A stretch of 64,000 nt of DNA from Chryseobacterium cheonjiense (GTDB taxonomy: Bacteria > Bacteroidota > Bacteroidia > Flavobacteriales > Weeksellaceae). Where the stretch lies: contig NZ_JABBGF010000002.1 of assembly GCF_012927265.1 (NCBI RefSeq), forward strand, positions 682,001 to 746,000. The letters run 5' to 3'. This document shows positions 1-7,138 of this stretch, one piece after another. The stretch's first letter is position 1. The number at the start of each line of letters is the position of its first letter. The notes beneath the pieces were generated by a model. It searched no databases and had not been told where the DNA came from. It was given only the letters and a program-made list of their open reading frames with translations. The translations under genes and the position numbers were made by a program.

Positions 1-565
1 CTTTGTACCATGCAAGTTTGCCGTCTGTATACTGAACCAAAAAACTATATATCCCTGTAGTTTTTGTAATTTTGATTTTAGAAAATGTCTGCAAAACATA
101 ATCAGTGTCACTATTTTTTAAAAGTCTCTGACCATCCAGATAATAAGGATCATTATTATCAAACTGCGACCCTATGGTAATGCCGTCTGTTTCTTTGCTT
201 TTTCCTCCTTGGCAAATCATGGATATTCCAACAATATTCCAACCCCATCCGGCTGTTCCGTTACCACTCTGGCTGTTATAAGCTAAGGCAATATTAGGCT
301 GAAAATTATTTACTCCTTTTAACCCTTCAATAGGAATAGTGTAAGTCAGAGCACCAGATTCATTGACGTGCATTTCTGCATTTACAGCAGGAATAAGTCT
401 ATAATCTGGCGTTCCAGGTGTGGAAGGTCCTTTTAAGATTATCTGTTGATTTTCTTTGTATCCTGAAGTATCATATTGTAATGGTAGAGTAGCTACCTGA
501 GCCTCAGTGTATTGTATGAAAAGCAAAAAAAATATACTGAAAATTATGTTGTTATTTTTAAGCAT
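1..565 (-). CDS. SpvB/TcaC N-terminal domain (RHS-type) protein, partial
   Basis: Open frame from an ATG at 565 running off the window start with no stop; about 188 residues are visible. It begins with a Sec signal peptide (hydrophobic stretch ending TEAQ, residues about 1-22). From residue 60 it carries the pattern GALTYTIPIEGLKG, then a stretch like FQPNIALAYNSQSGNG and GWGWNIVG, which is typical of the SpvB/TcaC N-terminal beta domain found in insecticidal Tc-toxin B subunits and in Bacteroidota RHS/YD-repeat proteins. In such proteins an RHS shell and a variable C-terminal toxin or effector domain normally follow, but that part lies outside this window. It is exported and probably surface-exposed. 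The neighbour in the same direction is a T9SS cargo protein, 68 bases upstream. The family call is fairly firm; whether it is a polymorphic toxin cannot be seen here. Confidence 0.75.
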   Translation of the reverse strand, partial: MLKNNNIIFSIFFLLFIQYTEAQVATLPLQYDTSGYKENQQIILKGPSTPGTPDYRLIPAVNAEMHVNESGALTYTIPIEGLKGVNNFQPNIALAYNSQSGNGTAGWGWNIVGISMICQGGKSKETDGITIGSQFDNNDPYYLDGQRLLKNSDTDYVLQTFSKIKITKTTGIYSFLVQYTDGKLAWYK

Positions 566-633
566 AAGAGGAGAATGTCTTTAGTAAATTGAATTTTATT
601 TTACCTGTAGAAAGTAAAATAGCAGTAATTGAT

Positions 634-1803
634 TTAATATTTTAAAACATTTTTACCAACCACCTGTCCTGTAGTCAATGTAAAGTTGGCTATATAGACT
701 CCTGTAATCTGTCCTGAAAGATCAAAACTGAAATTAAAGTTGGTAGTGCTCTGCAGGTTATTCTTTGTGAAAAGGATCGCACCTGTACTGCTAAATACCT
801 GTACGGAGGCAACTTTTCCCTGCGCAATTCCTGTAATGTTAACATTCACAATACTATAGGTAGGATTAGGAGAAAGCTGTATTGCCGCTTTAATCTGATC
901 GATTTCATCTCCTGTGTATCCTGACGAAATTCCACCTGAATTACCTCCTGAAGTATAAGTACTCGATGCAGAACTGTTCCCGGCTTCATCATAAGTAAAG
1001 CTTTTTCCTCCTGAAGTCACTCCTGTGTTCGGAGTTTGTGAGACAGATGGAATAGAGATGTTACATACCGTTGAAAGAAAGACACTCACGTTATCATCCC
1101 AGGTCATAAGACTGTAATTTTGAAGAAGATAAGAATCAACATATTCTTCGAAAGGCTTGATAGGAGGTGTTATGCTTCCTGCTAGCGGAGTAGGGATTTG
1201 CGGCGTACTATATCCATACTGCCAGTCACGGACATCGTAAAAAATACTTGGATTAGCGATAACATTGCTAGACCCTCCTGCTATTCCAAAATCACTGGAC
1301 ACGGGATATACAAAAGAAGATGTAGCATACGGGGGATCTATGTCATTACCCAATATTTTACGTGCAATTAAACGCAGGCTTTCATTGCTGTTGTTGAGCT
1401 TGATATCCTTTTGGTAGAGTATCTGATTCTGTTTTCCCTGAGTTGTAGAAAAAAAGTATGGAAAATAGTCTCCAACTTCATTATTATTGGCCGCCACGAC
1501 AATATATTGACCTGATGGAATAATTTTATTAGGGAAATTATAGCTTCCTTCATCATCCATGAGGCTCCAGTCTTTAAGATTGATACCTTTGTCACTAGCA
1601 TTGAAAATTTCTACAAATTCCCCTCTGTGTCTTTTTCGTAATTTTTCATAAAGTTCAGGAGACGGATTCTGATTGACAGGATCATTAGCATCAATATATT
1701 CAGAATAAGGGGTATCTCTATACACTTCAGTAATAAATAGCTGTGCCTGAAAAAGAGAGGGTAATATGACTAAAAATCCTCCGTATAGAATTTTTTTCAT
1801 CAT
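634..1803 (-). CDS. Lamin-tail-domain protein with T9SS C-terminal sorting domain
   Basis: A 389-residue secreted protein. The start offers MMKK; the signal peptide runs to about residue 20 (LPSLFQAQ). Residues 20-130 (ITEVYRD, GEFVEIFNAS, INLKDWSLMDDEG, IIPSGQYIVVAA) match the lamin-tail (LTD) fold seen in many secreted bacterial proteins and nucleases. A Ser/Gly/Thr-rich linker lies around residues 255-300. The last 75 residues (LSPNPTYSIVNVNI, ending GVYIANF and VGKNVLKY) form a type-A Por secretion sorting domain, so the protein should cross the outer membrane by the type IX system and stay at the surface. It precedes the SpvB-type gene in the same direction and may share its transcript. 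No catalytic motif is seen, so it is probably a binding or adhesive protein. Confidence 0.8.
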   Translation of the reverse strand: MMKKILYGGFLVILPSLFQAQLFITEVYRDTPYSEYIDANDPVNQNPSPELYEKLRKRHRGEFVEIFNASDKGINLKDWSLMDDEGSYNFPNKIIPSGQYIVVAANNNEVGDYFPYFFSTTQGKQNQILYQKDIKLNNSNESLRLIARKILGNDIDPPYATSSFVYPVSSDFGIAGGSSNVIANPSIFYDVRDWQYGYSTPQIPTPLAGSITPPIKPFEEYVDSYLLQNYSLMTWDDNVSVFLSTVCNISIPSVSQTPNTGVTSGGKSFTYDEAGNSSASSTYTSGGNSGGISSGYTGDEIDQIKAAIQLSPNPTYSIVNVNITGIAQGKVASVQVFSSTGAILFTKNNLQSTTNFNFSFDLSGQITGVYIANFTLTTGQVVGKNVLKY

Positions 1804-1823
1804 GTTTAATATTGGTCTTAGTG

Positions 1824-3146
1824 TTATATTTTCTTTAAATAATTCTGAAATTTTTCCAGATAAACAGGTTTTGAAAAATCTCTGTACTGATTAAGCTGCG
1901 CAATTTTTTTCTCCCATATATCGGAACTTGTCACCAGGTCCTTTGCGTTTATTATGATATATGGCATATTTTTAGCCATTGCACCCTGCTGTGTTTTTAC
2001 TAAATATTTTACCGTTAGAACATTAATTGAATCAATAATTGAAGTATTTTTAATGCCTGCTTTTGATGTAAGGAGAAGGTTCAACTGTGTTTCTGCCTGA
2101 GTTACCTGATTTTGAAGAAGAGATAACTCAATTTTTTTACAATAAAGGATCAAATCCTGATGCGCTTCTGTACTGGTCTGTTCCATTTCGGTAACAAGCT
2201 GCTGCAGCTTTCCTGTGTTAGAACTTTGGTATTTTTTAACAGCTGTAAAATAAGCTGAGGCACTCCAAAAAGTTTGTTGGGTCTGATGATTCTTTTCTTC
2301 AGTCTGTATAATGAATTGAGCATCATTTTTTTTATCTCCCAGTCTACGCATCCAATAAATTGCAGACCGATCCTTAGGATACAGATTATGGTATTCTTTT
2401 GCAATAATAGCCGCCTGATTTATATCGTGAGTCTTTACATTTCTTTTAACAAGCATTAAATAAAGTTCACGGATATGTTTTTCTCTTTCCTTATTATAAG
2501 GTTTACTTTTAAGAACGGTTAACTTGGTATATAACTGATCTTTATTAAAAGCATCAAATCTTTTCTTAAAAGTTTTTTGATTTTGTTTGTGTTGCTGCTT
2601 TAATCCGGGATTATTTTTGTAATGTACTTCTCCCGCATTGGAATTCAGACGGGTGCATACTTTGTTCAGTTGTTTTTGAAGAGAGAGATCATTAGGATAC
2701 TGAGCTGCCAAAAGTTCCATTTTTTGTTTGGCATGGAGAAGAAGGTTTGCATTTTTCTGCTTACTTACTTTTCTATTTCCCAAAGCAGTTTGAACATACT
2801 GACTGTATAATCTTTGTTTCAGAAGCTTATTATCCGGGAACTGGGAAACGGCATCTTCTAACATTTGCATGTATATTTTTTCCTGCTTAGGTTGTTGAAA
2901 AATACATTTCTTTAACCCATCATAAGCTCTGACTTCCTGAGGGTTGGTTTGTAAGATCTGCTGATAAGTATTTTTTGCTTTATTCCACTTTTTCTGCTTT
3001 CTGAAAAATTTTGCTTCTTTTAGCAGTAAATTAACATCTGTTATCGGAGATAGTGGAAAAGATGATTTTGAAGAAAACAAATCAGGAATAAACAACGCCC
3101 CTACACTTAATGTAGAAAGTTGTAAAAATTTTTTTCTAGTAATCAT
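1824..3146 (-). CDS. Secreted TPR-repeat protein of unknown function
   Basis: A 440-residue protein with an N-terminal export signal (TRKKFLQLSTLSVGALFIP). It resembles a Tat signal but has only one arginine. The mature part is helical and rich in Lys, Gln and Asn. Repeats such as FFRKQKKWNKAKNTYQQIL and TNPQEVRAYDGL fit tetratricopeptide repeats, strongest near residues 45-110 and weaker after that. There is no enzymatic motif. It ends 20 bases before the lamin-tail T9SS gene, so the two are likely co-transcribed, and it may be an accessory factor for that surface protein. A probable small RNA with its own terminator lies directly upstream (3170-3266). The start at 3146 is supported by the signal peptide beginning there. 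Confidence 0.6.
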   Translation of the reverse strand: MITRKKFLQLSTLSVGALFIPDLFSSKSSFPLSPITDVNLLLKEAKFFRKQKKWNKAKNTYQQILQTNPQEVRAYDGLKKCIFQQPKQEKIYMQMLEDAVSQFPDNKLLKQRLYSQYVQTALGNRKVSKQKNANLLLHAKQKMELLAAQYPNDLSLQKQLNKVCTRLNSNAGEVHYKNNPGLKQQHKQNQKTFKKRFDAFNKDQLYTKLTVLKSKPYNKEREKHIRELYLMLVKRNVKTHDINQAAIIAKEYHNLYPKDRSAIYWMRRLGDKKNDAQFIIQTEEKNHQTQQTFWSASAYFTAVKKYQSSNTGKLQQLVTEMEQTSTEAHQDLILYCKKIELSLLQNQVTQAETQLNLLLTSKAGIKNTSIIDSINVLTVKYLVKTQQGAMAKNMPYIIINAKDLVTSSDIWEKKIAQLNQYRDFSKPVYLEKFQNYLKKI

Positions 3147-3169
3147 ATGGTCGAAAGATGGTTATCAAT

Positions 3170-3266
3170 TAAAAAAGAAAGGGAAGGTAGGTTTACTGCC
3201 ACAAAATTAGCAGGCCTGTTCTTCGGGTGTTCCAATAATAATCTCTAATCGATTTCCTTCCCTTAA
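3170..3266 (-). ncRNA. Candidate small structured RNA or leader with intrinsic terminator
   Basis: On the minus strand the sequence starts with AAGGGAAGG (3264-3256) and closes with its exact complement CCTTCCCTT (3187-3179), followed at once by TCTTTTTT. That gives a 9-bp closing stem, about 67 bases of interior and a terminator-like U tract. Inside, ATTAG/CTAAT and CTGC/GCAG can also pair. Upstream, TAATTTG (3279-3273) and TTG (3303-3301) resemble a flavobacterial promoter, putting the 5' end at about 3266. The result is a roughly 97-nt transcript pointing at the TPR gene (start 3146). It could be an independent small RNA, possibly of the flavo-1 class, or a terminating leader. The conserved GGAA tetraloop region of 4.5S RNA is absent. 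Confidence 0.45.
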
Positions 3267-3380
3267 CGGATGCAAATTAATTTAAAAAAAATTAAAAATA
3301 CAATGATTGTTTTGTTTTTTTTATTATGTTAAGCTGGTTTTGGTACAAGCTAATTGAAAATATAATTTTAAGATTAATAA

Positions 3381-3412
3381 AAAAACCGCAAAAGAAACTT
3401 TCGCGGTTTTAA
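3381..3412 (-). terminator. Terminator downstream of the DPP7 gene
   Basis: AAAACCGC (3382-3389) pairs with GCGGTTTT (3403-3410). An inner GAAA/TTTC pair adds to the stem, and it is flanked by A/T runs. It lies 20 bases after the peptidase stop codon. Confidence 0.75.
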
Positions 3413-3430
3413 AAATTATATCAATGAAGA

Positions 3431-5632
3431 TTATTTTCTTTTTCCTTTAGCAGGTGTTGCTTTAGGCATTTTTGTTTTGGTATCTGCAGGTGTGTTTGCG
3501 TCTCTTACCAATTGCAGTTCGTCGATTAATCTTCTTGCACCGGCGTATTTGTCAATCGTCCAAAGAACGAAACGAACGTCTACGTTGATGGTTTTCTGCC
3601 ATTCCGGTTCGAAAACGATGTCACCGCTTAGTGCTTCACTGTTACCGTCGAATGCGATACCGATAAGGTTCCCGTCGCCGTCGATAACCGGTGAACCAGA
3701 GTTACCTCCTGTAATATCATTATTGGAAAGGAAGTTAACCGGCATGTATCCTTTAGCATCGGCATACTGACCGAAATCTTTAAGGTTGTAAAGGTCAATT
3801 ACTCTCTGTGGAAGGTCAAATTCTTCATCCCCTTTCTTGTATTTTCCTACAAGACCGGTCATATCCGTATAATAGTTATCTGTAATACCGAAATAGTTTC
3901 TGTCAGTTCTGATAGGTAACGTATCTACTGTTCCGTAAGTAAGTCTCATCGTAGAGTTGGCATCCGGGTAGAATTTCTTTTCAGGCATGGCCTTCATCAA
4001 TCCTGCTAAGAATAATCTGTTGTTTTTAGCAAAATTATCATCAATTTTCACGAATCTTTCTGCAGAAGCTCTCTGGTCTGCAACAAGTCCGTTCGCAATT
4101 TTCCAAAGCGGATCGGCATCCAGTTTCAATTTATCCGGATTCAATACGAAGTTAGTTGCTGATGTTTTGTTGGCGAAGATTGAAGAATAGGCAACATTAG
4201 AAAGATTTTTGGCATCAAGTCCCATGATGGTTTCAGAAGCCACATCTTTGTTTACTCTCGTCTGATAAAGGTTTACCATAGAGTTCAGCATTTCGCCCTC
4301 AAGCTTGGTATTGATATTTTCGTAAGCTGTTTTTAGAGCAGCATCTACTTTTGGTTTCATGGCAAGTCTTCCTTTCATATCCTGGTCTGCATACGCTTTA
4401 AGAACGCTTCCTACCTGCAATGCTAAAGTAAAATACTTGGCATTTCTTGAAAGCTGAGACATATACATTCTCTCTACGTTTCTGTCTGAAGTTTGCTTGT
4501 AATAAATCCCGATATCTTCTAGAACCGTTTCGTATTCAGCAATGTTTTCAGGTCTTACCGCCCATGTTTTGAATTTTTCTTCTACTTTTTGCTTGTCTGT
4601 GATGGTTCCGTTTTTAATAACGGCATCAATAGTTCCCTGTCTGTTCTTCCAGTAGTTGGCTACAGAAGCATATTGAGAAGCATAATTCAGCTGAGTTCCT
4701 TTATCTTTATCCATGTACTTCTTCATTACGTCCATGGCTAATTTAGACGCTTCCACCCAAGCCGGATAATCTTTGTTAACCATCTGCTGGATTCCGTAAG
4801 AAGTCAGGTAACGGTTTGTTCTTCCAGGATATCCTAAGATCATGGAGAAATCTCCCGGCTTTACTCCTTTCAAAGAAACAGGAAGGAAATGTTTAGGTTT
4901 TAGCGGAACATTGCTTGGAGAATATTCTGCAGGGTTTCCTGCAGCATCAGCATACACTCTGAAAACCGTGAAGTCTGCAGTATGTCTCGGCCATTCCCAG
5001 TTGTCGGTATCACCACCGAATTTTCCTAATGCGGAGGGTGGAGCTCCTACCAATCTGATATCTTTATAATCCTGGTACACGAAATAGTAAAATTCGTTTC
5101 CGTTGAAGAAATCTCTTACGACTACTGTATATTTTCCGTTTTCAGAATTTTCAGACTGGATTGCCTTGGTTTCAGCGTCGATCACTGCCTTTCTTTCTGC
5201 AGCGGACATATTGTTGTTGAGTTTTGAATTGATTCTTTGCGTAGCGTCATCCATTCTTACTAAGAATCTCACATAAAGATCTTTAGCGTTGAACTCGTCT
5301 TTCTGTTTCATTGCCCAGAATCCGTTCTTTAAATAATCTTTTTCCGGAGTGGAAGCAGCTGCTACCGCGCCGTAACCACAGTGGTGGTTGGTGAAGATAA
5401 GGCCCTGCCCGGAAACAATCTCTCCCGTACAAAATCCTCCGAAGCTTACGATCGCATCTTTTAAGCTTGAATTGTTTACGGAATAAATTTCTTCCGGTGT
5501 AAGATGCAAGCCTTCTTTTTGCATATCGACACCATTAAGTCTTTTAACAAGCATTAACAACCACATTCCTTCGTCTGCCCTCATTTGCGCAAAACTTAAA
5601 AGGAAAGTGAATAGTAGAAGTATTCTTTTCAT
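3431..5632 (-). CDS. dpp7: S46 family dipeptidyl-peptidase, DPP7 type
   Basis: A periplasmic serine exopeptidase that removes dipeptides from peptide N-termini and feeds amino-acid catabolism. The start is taken at the ATG at 5632, which gives the signal peptide MKRILLLFTFLLSFAQ. An in-frame ATG at 5713 would add 27 residues with no signal character. The mature protein starts with DEGMWLL, standard for S46. The catalytic residues are visible: His in TNHHCGYG (about residue 82), Asp in HTADFTVFRVYAD (about 216) and Ser in GGNSGSPV (about 644). Eighteen residues after the Ser lies Gly in AFDGN. In this family Gly there marks DPP7 (hydrophobic P1) and Arg marks DPP11 (Asp/Glu P1), so the DPP7 type is favoured. 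Length of 733 residues is normal for the family. It is divergent from the META lipoprotein gene. Confidence 0.9.
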   Translation of the reverse strand: MKRILLLFTFLLSFAQMRADEGMWLLMLVKRLNGVDMQKEGLHLTPEEIYSVNNSSLKDAIVSFGGFCTGEIVSGQGLIFTNHHCGYGAVAAASTPEKDYLKNGFWAMKQKDEFNAKDLYVRFLVRMDDATQRINSKLNNNMSAAERKAVIDAETKAIQSENSENGKYTVVVRDFFNGNEFYYFVYQDYKDIRLVGAPPSALGKFGGDTDNWEWPRHTADFTVFRVYADAAGNPAEYSPSNVPLKPKHFLPVSLKGVKPGDFSMILGYPGRTNRYLTSYGIQQMVNKDYPAWVEASKLAMDVMKKYMDKDKGTQLNYASQYASVANYWKNRQGTIDAVIKNGTITDKQKVEEKFKTWAVRPENIAEYETVLEDIGIYYKQTSDRNVERMYMSQLSRNAKYFTLALQVGSVLKAYADQDMKGRLAMKPKVDAALKTAYENINTKLEGEMLNSMVNLYQTRVNKDVASETIMGLDAKNLSNVAYSSIFANKTSATNFVLNPDKLKLDADPLWKIANGLVADQRASAERFVKIDDNFAKNNRLFLAGLMKAMPEKKFYPDANSTMRLTYGTVDTLPIRTDRNYFGITDNYYTDMTGLVGKYKKGDEEFDLPQRVIDLYNLKDFGQYADAKGYMPVNFLSNNDITGGNSGSPVIDGDGNLIGIAFDGNSEALSGDIVFEPEWQKTINVDVRFVLWTIDKYAGARRLIDELQLVRDANTPADTKTKMPKATPAKGKRK

Positions 5633-5719
5633 TTTATAAAATAATTTTTGTGTCGCTAATTTACTAATTTTTACCGTATTCTGGGCTTCCAATGGTATGA
5701 AATTGGATTTCAATCGGCT

Positions 5720-6175
5720 ATGAAAACAATATTCATTTCTGTTTTGTCTGTTTTATGTTCATTACTATTGCTGAATTGTAATGCCGCAAACAGCAATGCT
5801 TCGCAAAACACCCATCAGAATTCCCAGGTTCAGAGGGAATGGATGCTTATTGCTTTCGGATCCTATTCCAAAGCTGATCTGATCGCAAAAGATGCAAAAA
5901 TCAATCTTACGGAAAAGCCGGAAAATGGGAAAATTAGAGGGACAGCCTTCATGGGCTGTAACAGCATGTTCTTTACTTCTGAGTTTAAGAATGATGGCGG
6001 TGTAGAAATATCAGAGATCGGTTCTACTCTGAAAGCCTGCCAGGATATGAAACTGGAAATGGATTTCTCAAAAGCGTTCAGGAATATGACAAAATATTCT
6101 GTAAAAGGACATTTTCTTACACTTTCTGATGGTGACGGAAATCAAATGGAATTTATTGCAGCAGACTGGGATTAA
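5720..6175 (+). CDS. META-domain (HslJ-like) lipoprotein
   Basis: A 151-residue lipoprotein. The signal ends in a lipobox, LLLLNC, with the lipidated Cys at about residue 20. The rest matches the META/HslJ fold: REWMLIAFGS, then ENGKIRGTAFMGCNSMFFTSEF with the conserved GCN, the STLKACQDM stretch with a second conserved Cys, and an FLTLSDGDG segment near the C-terminus. Homologues are cell-envelope proteins linked to heat or antibiotic stress in other bacteria, and the biochemical role is not settled. It is divergent from the DPP7 gene with 87 bases between start codons, so both promoters lie in that gap. Confidence 0.8.
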   Translation: MKTIFISVLSVLCSLLLLNCNAANSNASQNTHQNSQVQREWMLIAFGSYSKADLIAKDAKINLTEKPENGKIRGTAFMGCNSMFFTSEFKNDGGVEISEIGSTLKACQDMKLEMDFSKAFRNMTKYSVKGHFLTLSDGDGNQMEFIAADWD

Positions 6176-6192
6176 AAAATAAAAGTGGTTAT

Positions 6193-6485
6193 TTAATTAT
6201 TCTGTCTCCTGTTTTGGAATTTCTTCGTGCTTTGTTCAATTGTTGCGATTATTTTGTTTTTTTTCGGAATTAATTTGTAGAAGTAATACAGAAATAAAAG
6301 TCCGACAATATAGTCAAAATGAGTATAAAAGCAATCATCCAAAAGCTTCTGGTTCTGAATTCATTAACGATAATGACAAGCGCCATAAATGAAACTAAGA
6401 TCCTGACGAAAATGTAGTATCCGTAAGGTCATTCAAAAATGCTGATTAAGCACAGAATGGCAGCGATTATGATGAGGTATTTCAT
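6193..6485 (-). pseudogene. Broken small integral-membrane protein gene
   Basis: From the ATG at 6485 the minus strand reads MKYLIIIAAILCLISIFE and then an in-frame TGA (about 6431). The same frame continues PYGYYIFVRILVSFMALVI and VNEFRTRSFWMIAFIL. It then shifts frame near 6317-6310 into HFDYIVGLLFLYYFYKLIP and a Lys/Asn/Gln-rich tail ending at TAA (6193-6195). Joined, the pieces make a coherent protein of about 97 residues with three or four membrane segments and a PYGYY motif, like the small DUF6804-type membrane proteins common in flavobacteria. The nonsense codon and the frameshift indicate a decayed gene unless the assembly is wrong. It fills most of the otherwise gene-free stretch 6176-6519. 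Confidence 0.65.
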
Positions 6486-6519
6486 GGTTATTAGTTTTTA
6501 GTCGGACTTTTATTGGTTA

Positions 6520-6825
6520 TTAATTACAACCGGAGCAATATGATCTGTCTACATATTCTTTGCTGTTGCCCGAATAATAGTAACATCCGCCTCTTGGCCC
6601 AACAATAAGCTGATGACCATTGTAAGTACATCCCTTACTTTGAGAATAAGATCTTGAACTTCTAGATTTACTTCTTTTGCTTTTTCTCTTCTTTTTCGAT
6701 TTGTTCTTTTTCTGTTTTTTAGCAGCGAATTCCGTTGTGGAAGTCGTAGTGTTTGCAGATGCAGAAACGCTTGCCGGTAATAATAATCCTAAACTTAATA
6801 AGCTTGCAAATAGTAGTTTTTTCAT
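6520..6825 (-). CDS. Secreted basic protein with PBCV-adaptor-like C-terminus
   Basis: A 101-residue protein. The signal peptide is at residues 1-24 (LLFASLLSLGLLLPASVSASA). A very basic Lys/Arg/Ser tract follows (about residues 37-62), then a C-terminal module, GPRGGCYYYSGNSKEYVDR with flanking Cys. That module resembles the short 'PBCV-specific basic adaptor' domain, whose usual pattern is GPRGGxYY...GKKxYV. There are four cysteines. It lies 28 bases after the 49-residue ORF at 6854-7003 in the same direction, so it is probably the second gene of a unit driven by the TTACGG palindrome at 7063. Function is unknown; a nucleic-acid- or polymer-binding exported protein is plausible. Confidence 0.65.
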   Translation of the reverse strand: MKKLLFASLLSLGLLLPASVSASANTTTSTTEFAAKKQKKNKSKKKRKSKRSKSRSSRSYSQSKGCTYNGHQLIVGPRGGCYYYSGNSKEYVDRSYCSGCN

Positions 6826-6853
6826 GATAATTAAATTGTTTTTTAGTAGATAA

Positions 6854-7003
6854 TTAGTTTTTACATCCGTTTTTATCGCAGGTTATTTTTTCGCTGGTAT
6901 TTGTCCAATGAGTTGGATGTTCATTGGTGTCTGTACCGCATCCTGTTGTTCCTCCTTTCTGTCCTTTGTGAATAATGTTTGTTGGTGTGTGTTTTACATT
7001 CAT
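6854..7003 (-). CDS. 49-residue zinc-ribbon-like small protein
   Basis: A short ORF, ATG at 7003 and TAA at 6854. The protein starts MNVKHTPTNIIHKGQKGG and goes on TTGCGTDTNEHPTHW, ending TCDKNGCKN. The spacing H...CG...H..W...TC-x4-C recalls small zinc-binding peptides in which a TLCG-like loop is followed by a C-terminal Cys pair. There is no signal peptide. Support as a real gene: a clean Bacteroidota -7 box (TACTTTTG, 7041-7034), the TTACGG palindrome 21 bases further upstream, and a following co-directional gene only 28 bases away. Function is unknown. Confidence 0.55.
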   Translation of the reverse strand: MNVKHTPTNIIHKGQKGGTTGCGTDTNEHPTHWTNTSEKITCDKNGCKN

Positions 7004-7033
7004 GATAAATAATTTTTTATTTGTTTAACATTC

Positions 7034-7041
7034 CAAAAGTA
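7034..7041 (-). promoter_or_regulatory. -7 promoter box of the 49-aa gene unit
   Basis: TACTTTTG on the minus strand matches TAnnTTTG exactly. It lies 30 bases before the start codon at 7003, and the palindrome at 7063-7078 is 21 bases upstream of the box. Confidence 0.6.
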
Positions 7042-7062
7042 TAAACCTTTCAAAACCAAACC

Positions 7063-7078
7063 TTACGGGAATCCGTAA
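7063..7078. promoter_or_regulatory. TTACGG-N4-CCGTAA operator, copy 1
   Basis: TTACGGGAATCCGTAA, a perfect 6-bp inverted repeat with a 4-base spacer. Its edge is 25 bases from the TTTG of the -7 box of the 49-aa gene, so its centre is near -43. The same palindrome at the same distance occurs at 11620 and 14665. The size and symmetry fit a dimer of a NarL/LuxR-type regulator, and one is encoded at 11698-12363. Confidence 0.75.
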
Positions 7079-7090
7079 AACCAGCGAAAA

Positions 7091-7121
7091 AAAGACCTTT
7101 CAAAAAAATTGGAAGGCCTTT
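7091..7121 (-). terminator. Terminator of the AAA ATPase operon
   Basis: AAAG plus CCTTTC (7091-7101) pairs with GGAAGG plus CTTT (7111-7121), with one mismatch. A T-rich run follows on the minus strand. It begins 18 bases after the ATPase stop codon. Confidence 0.7.
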
Positions 7122-7138
7122 AAGTGTTCTAAATTCAA

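Noticed and set aside
3170..3266. 4.5S/SRP RNA as the identity of the hairpin RNA
   Set aside because: The size and closing stem would fit, but the conserved SRP core (CAGG...GGAA...AGCAG) is absent on both strands.
5633..5713. Longer DPP7 start at 5713
   Set aside because: The 27 added residues are polar and put the signal peptide in the interior; they also overlap the divergent promoter region.
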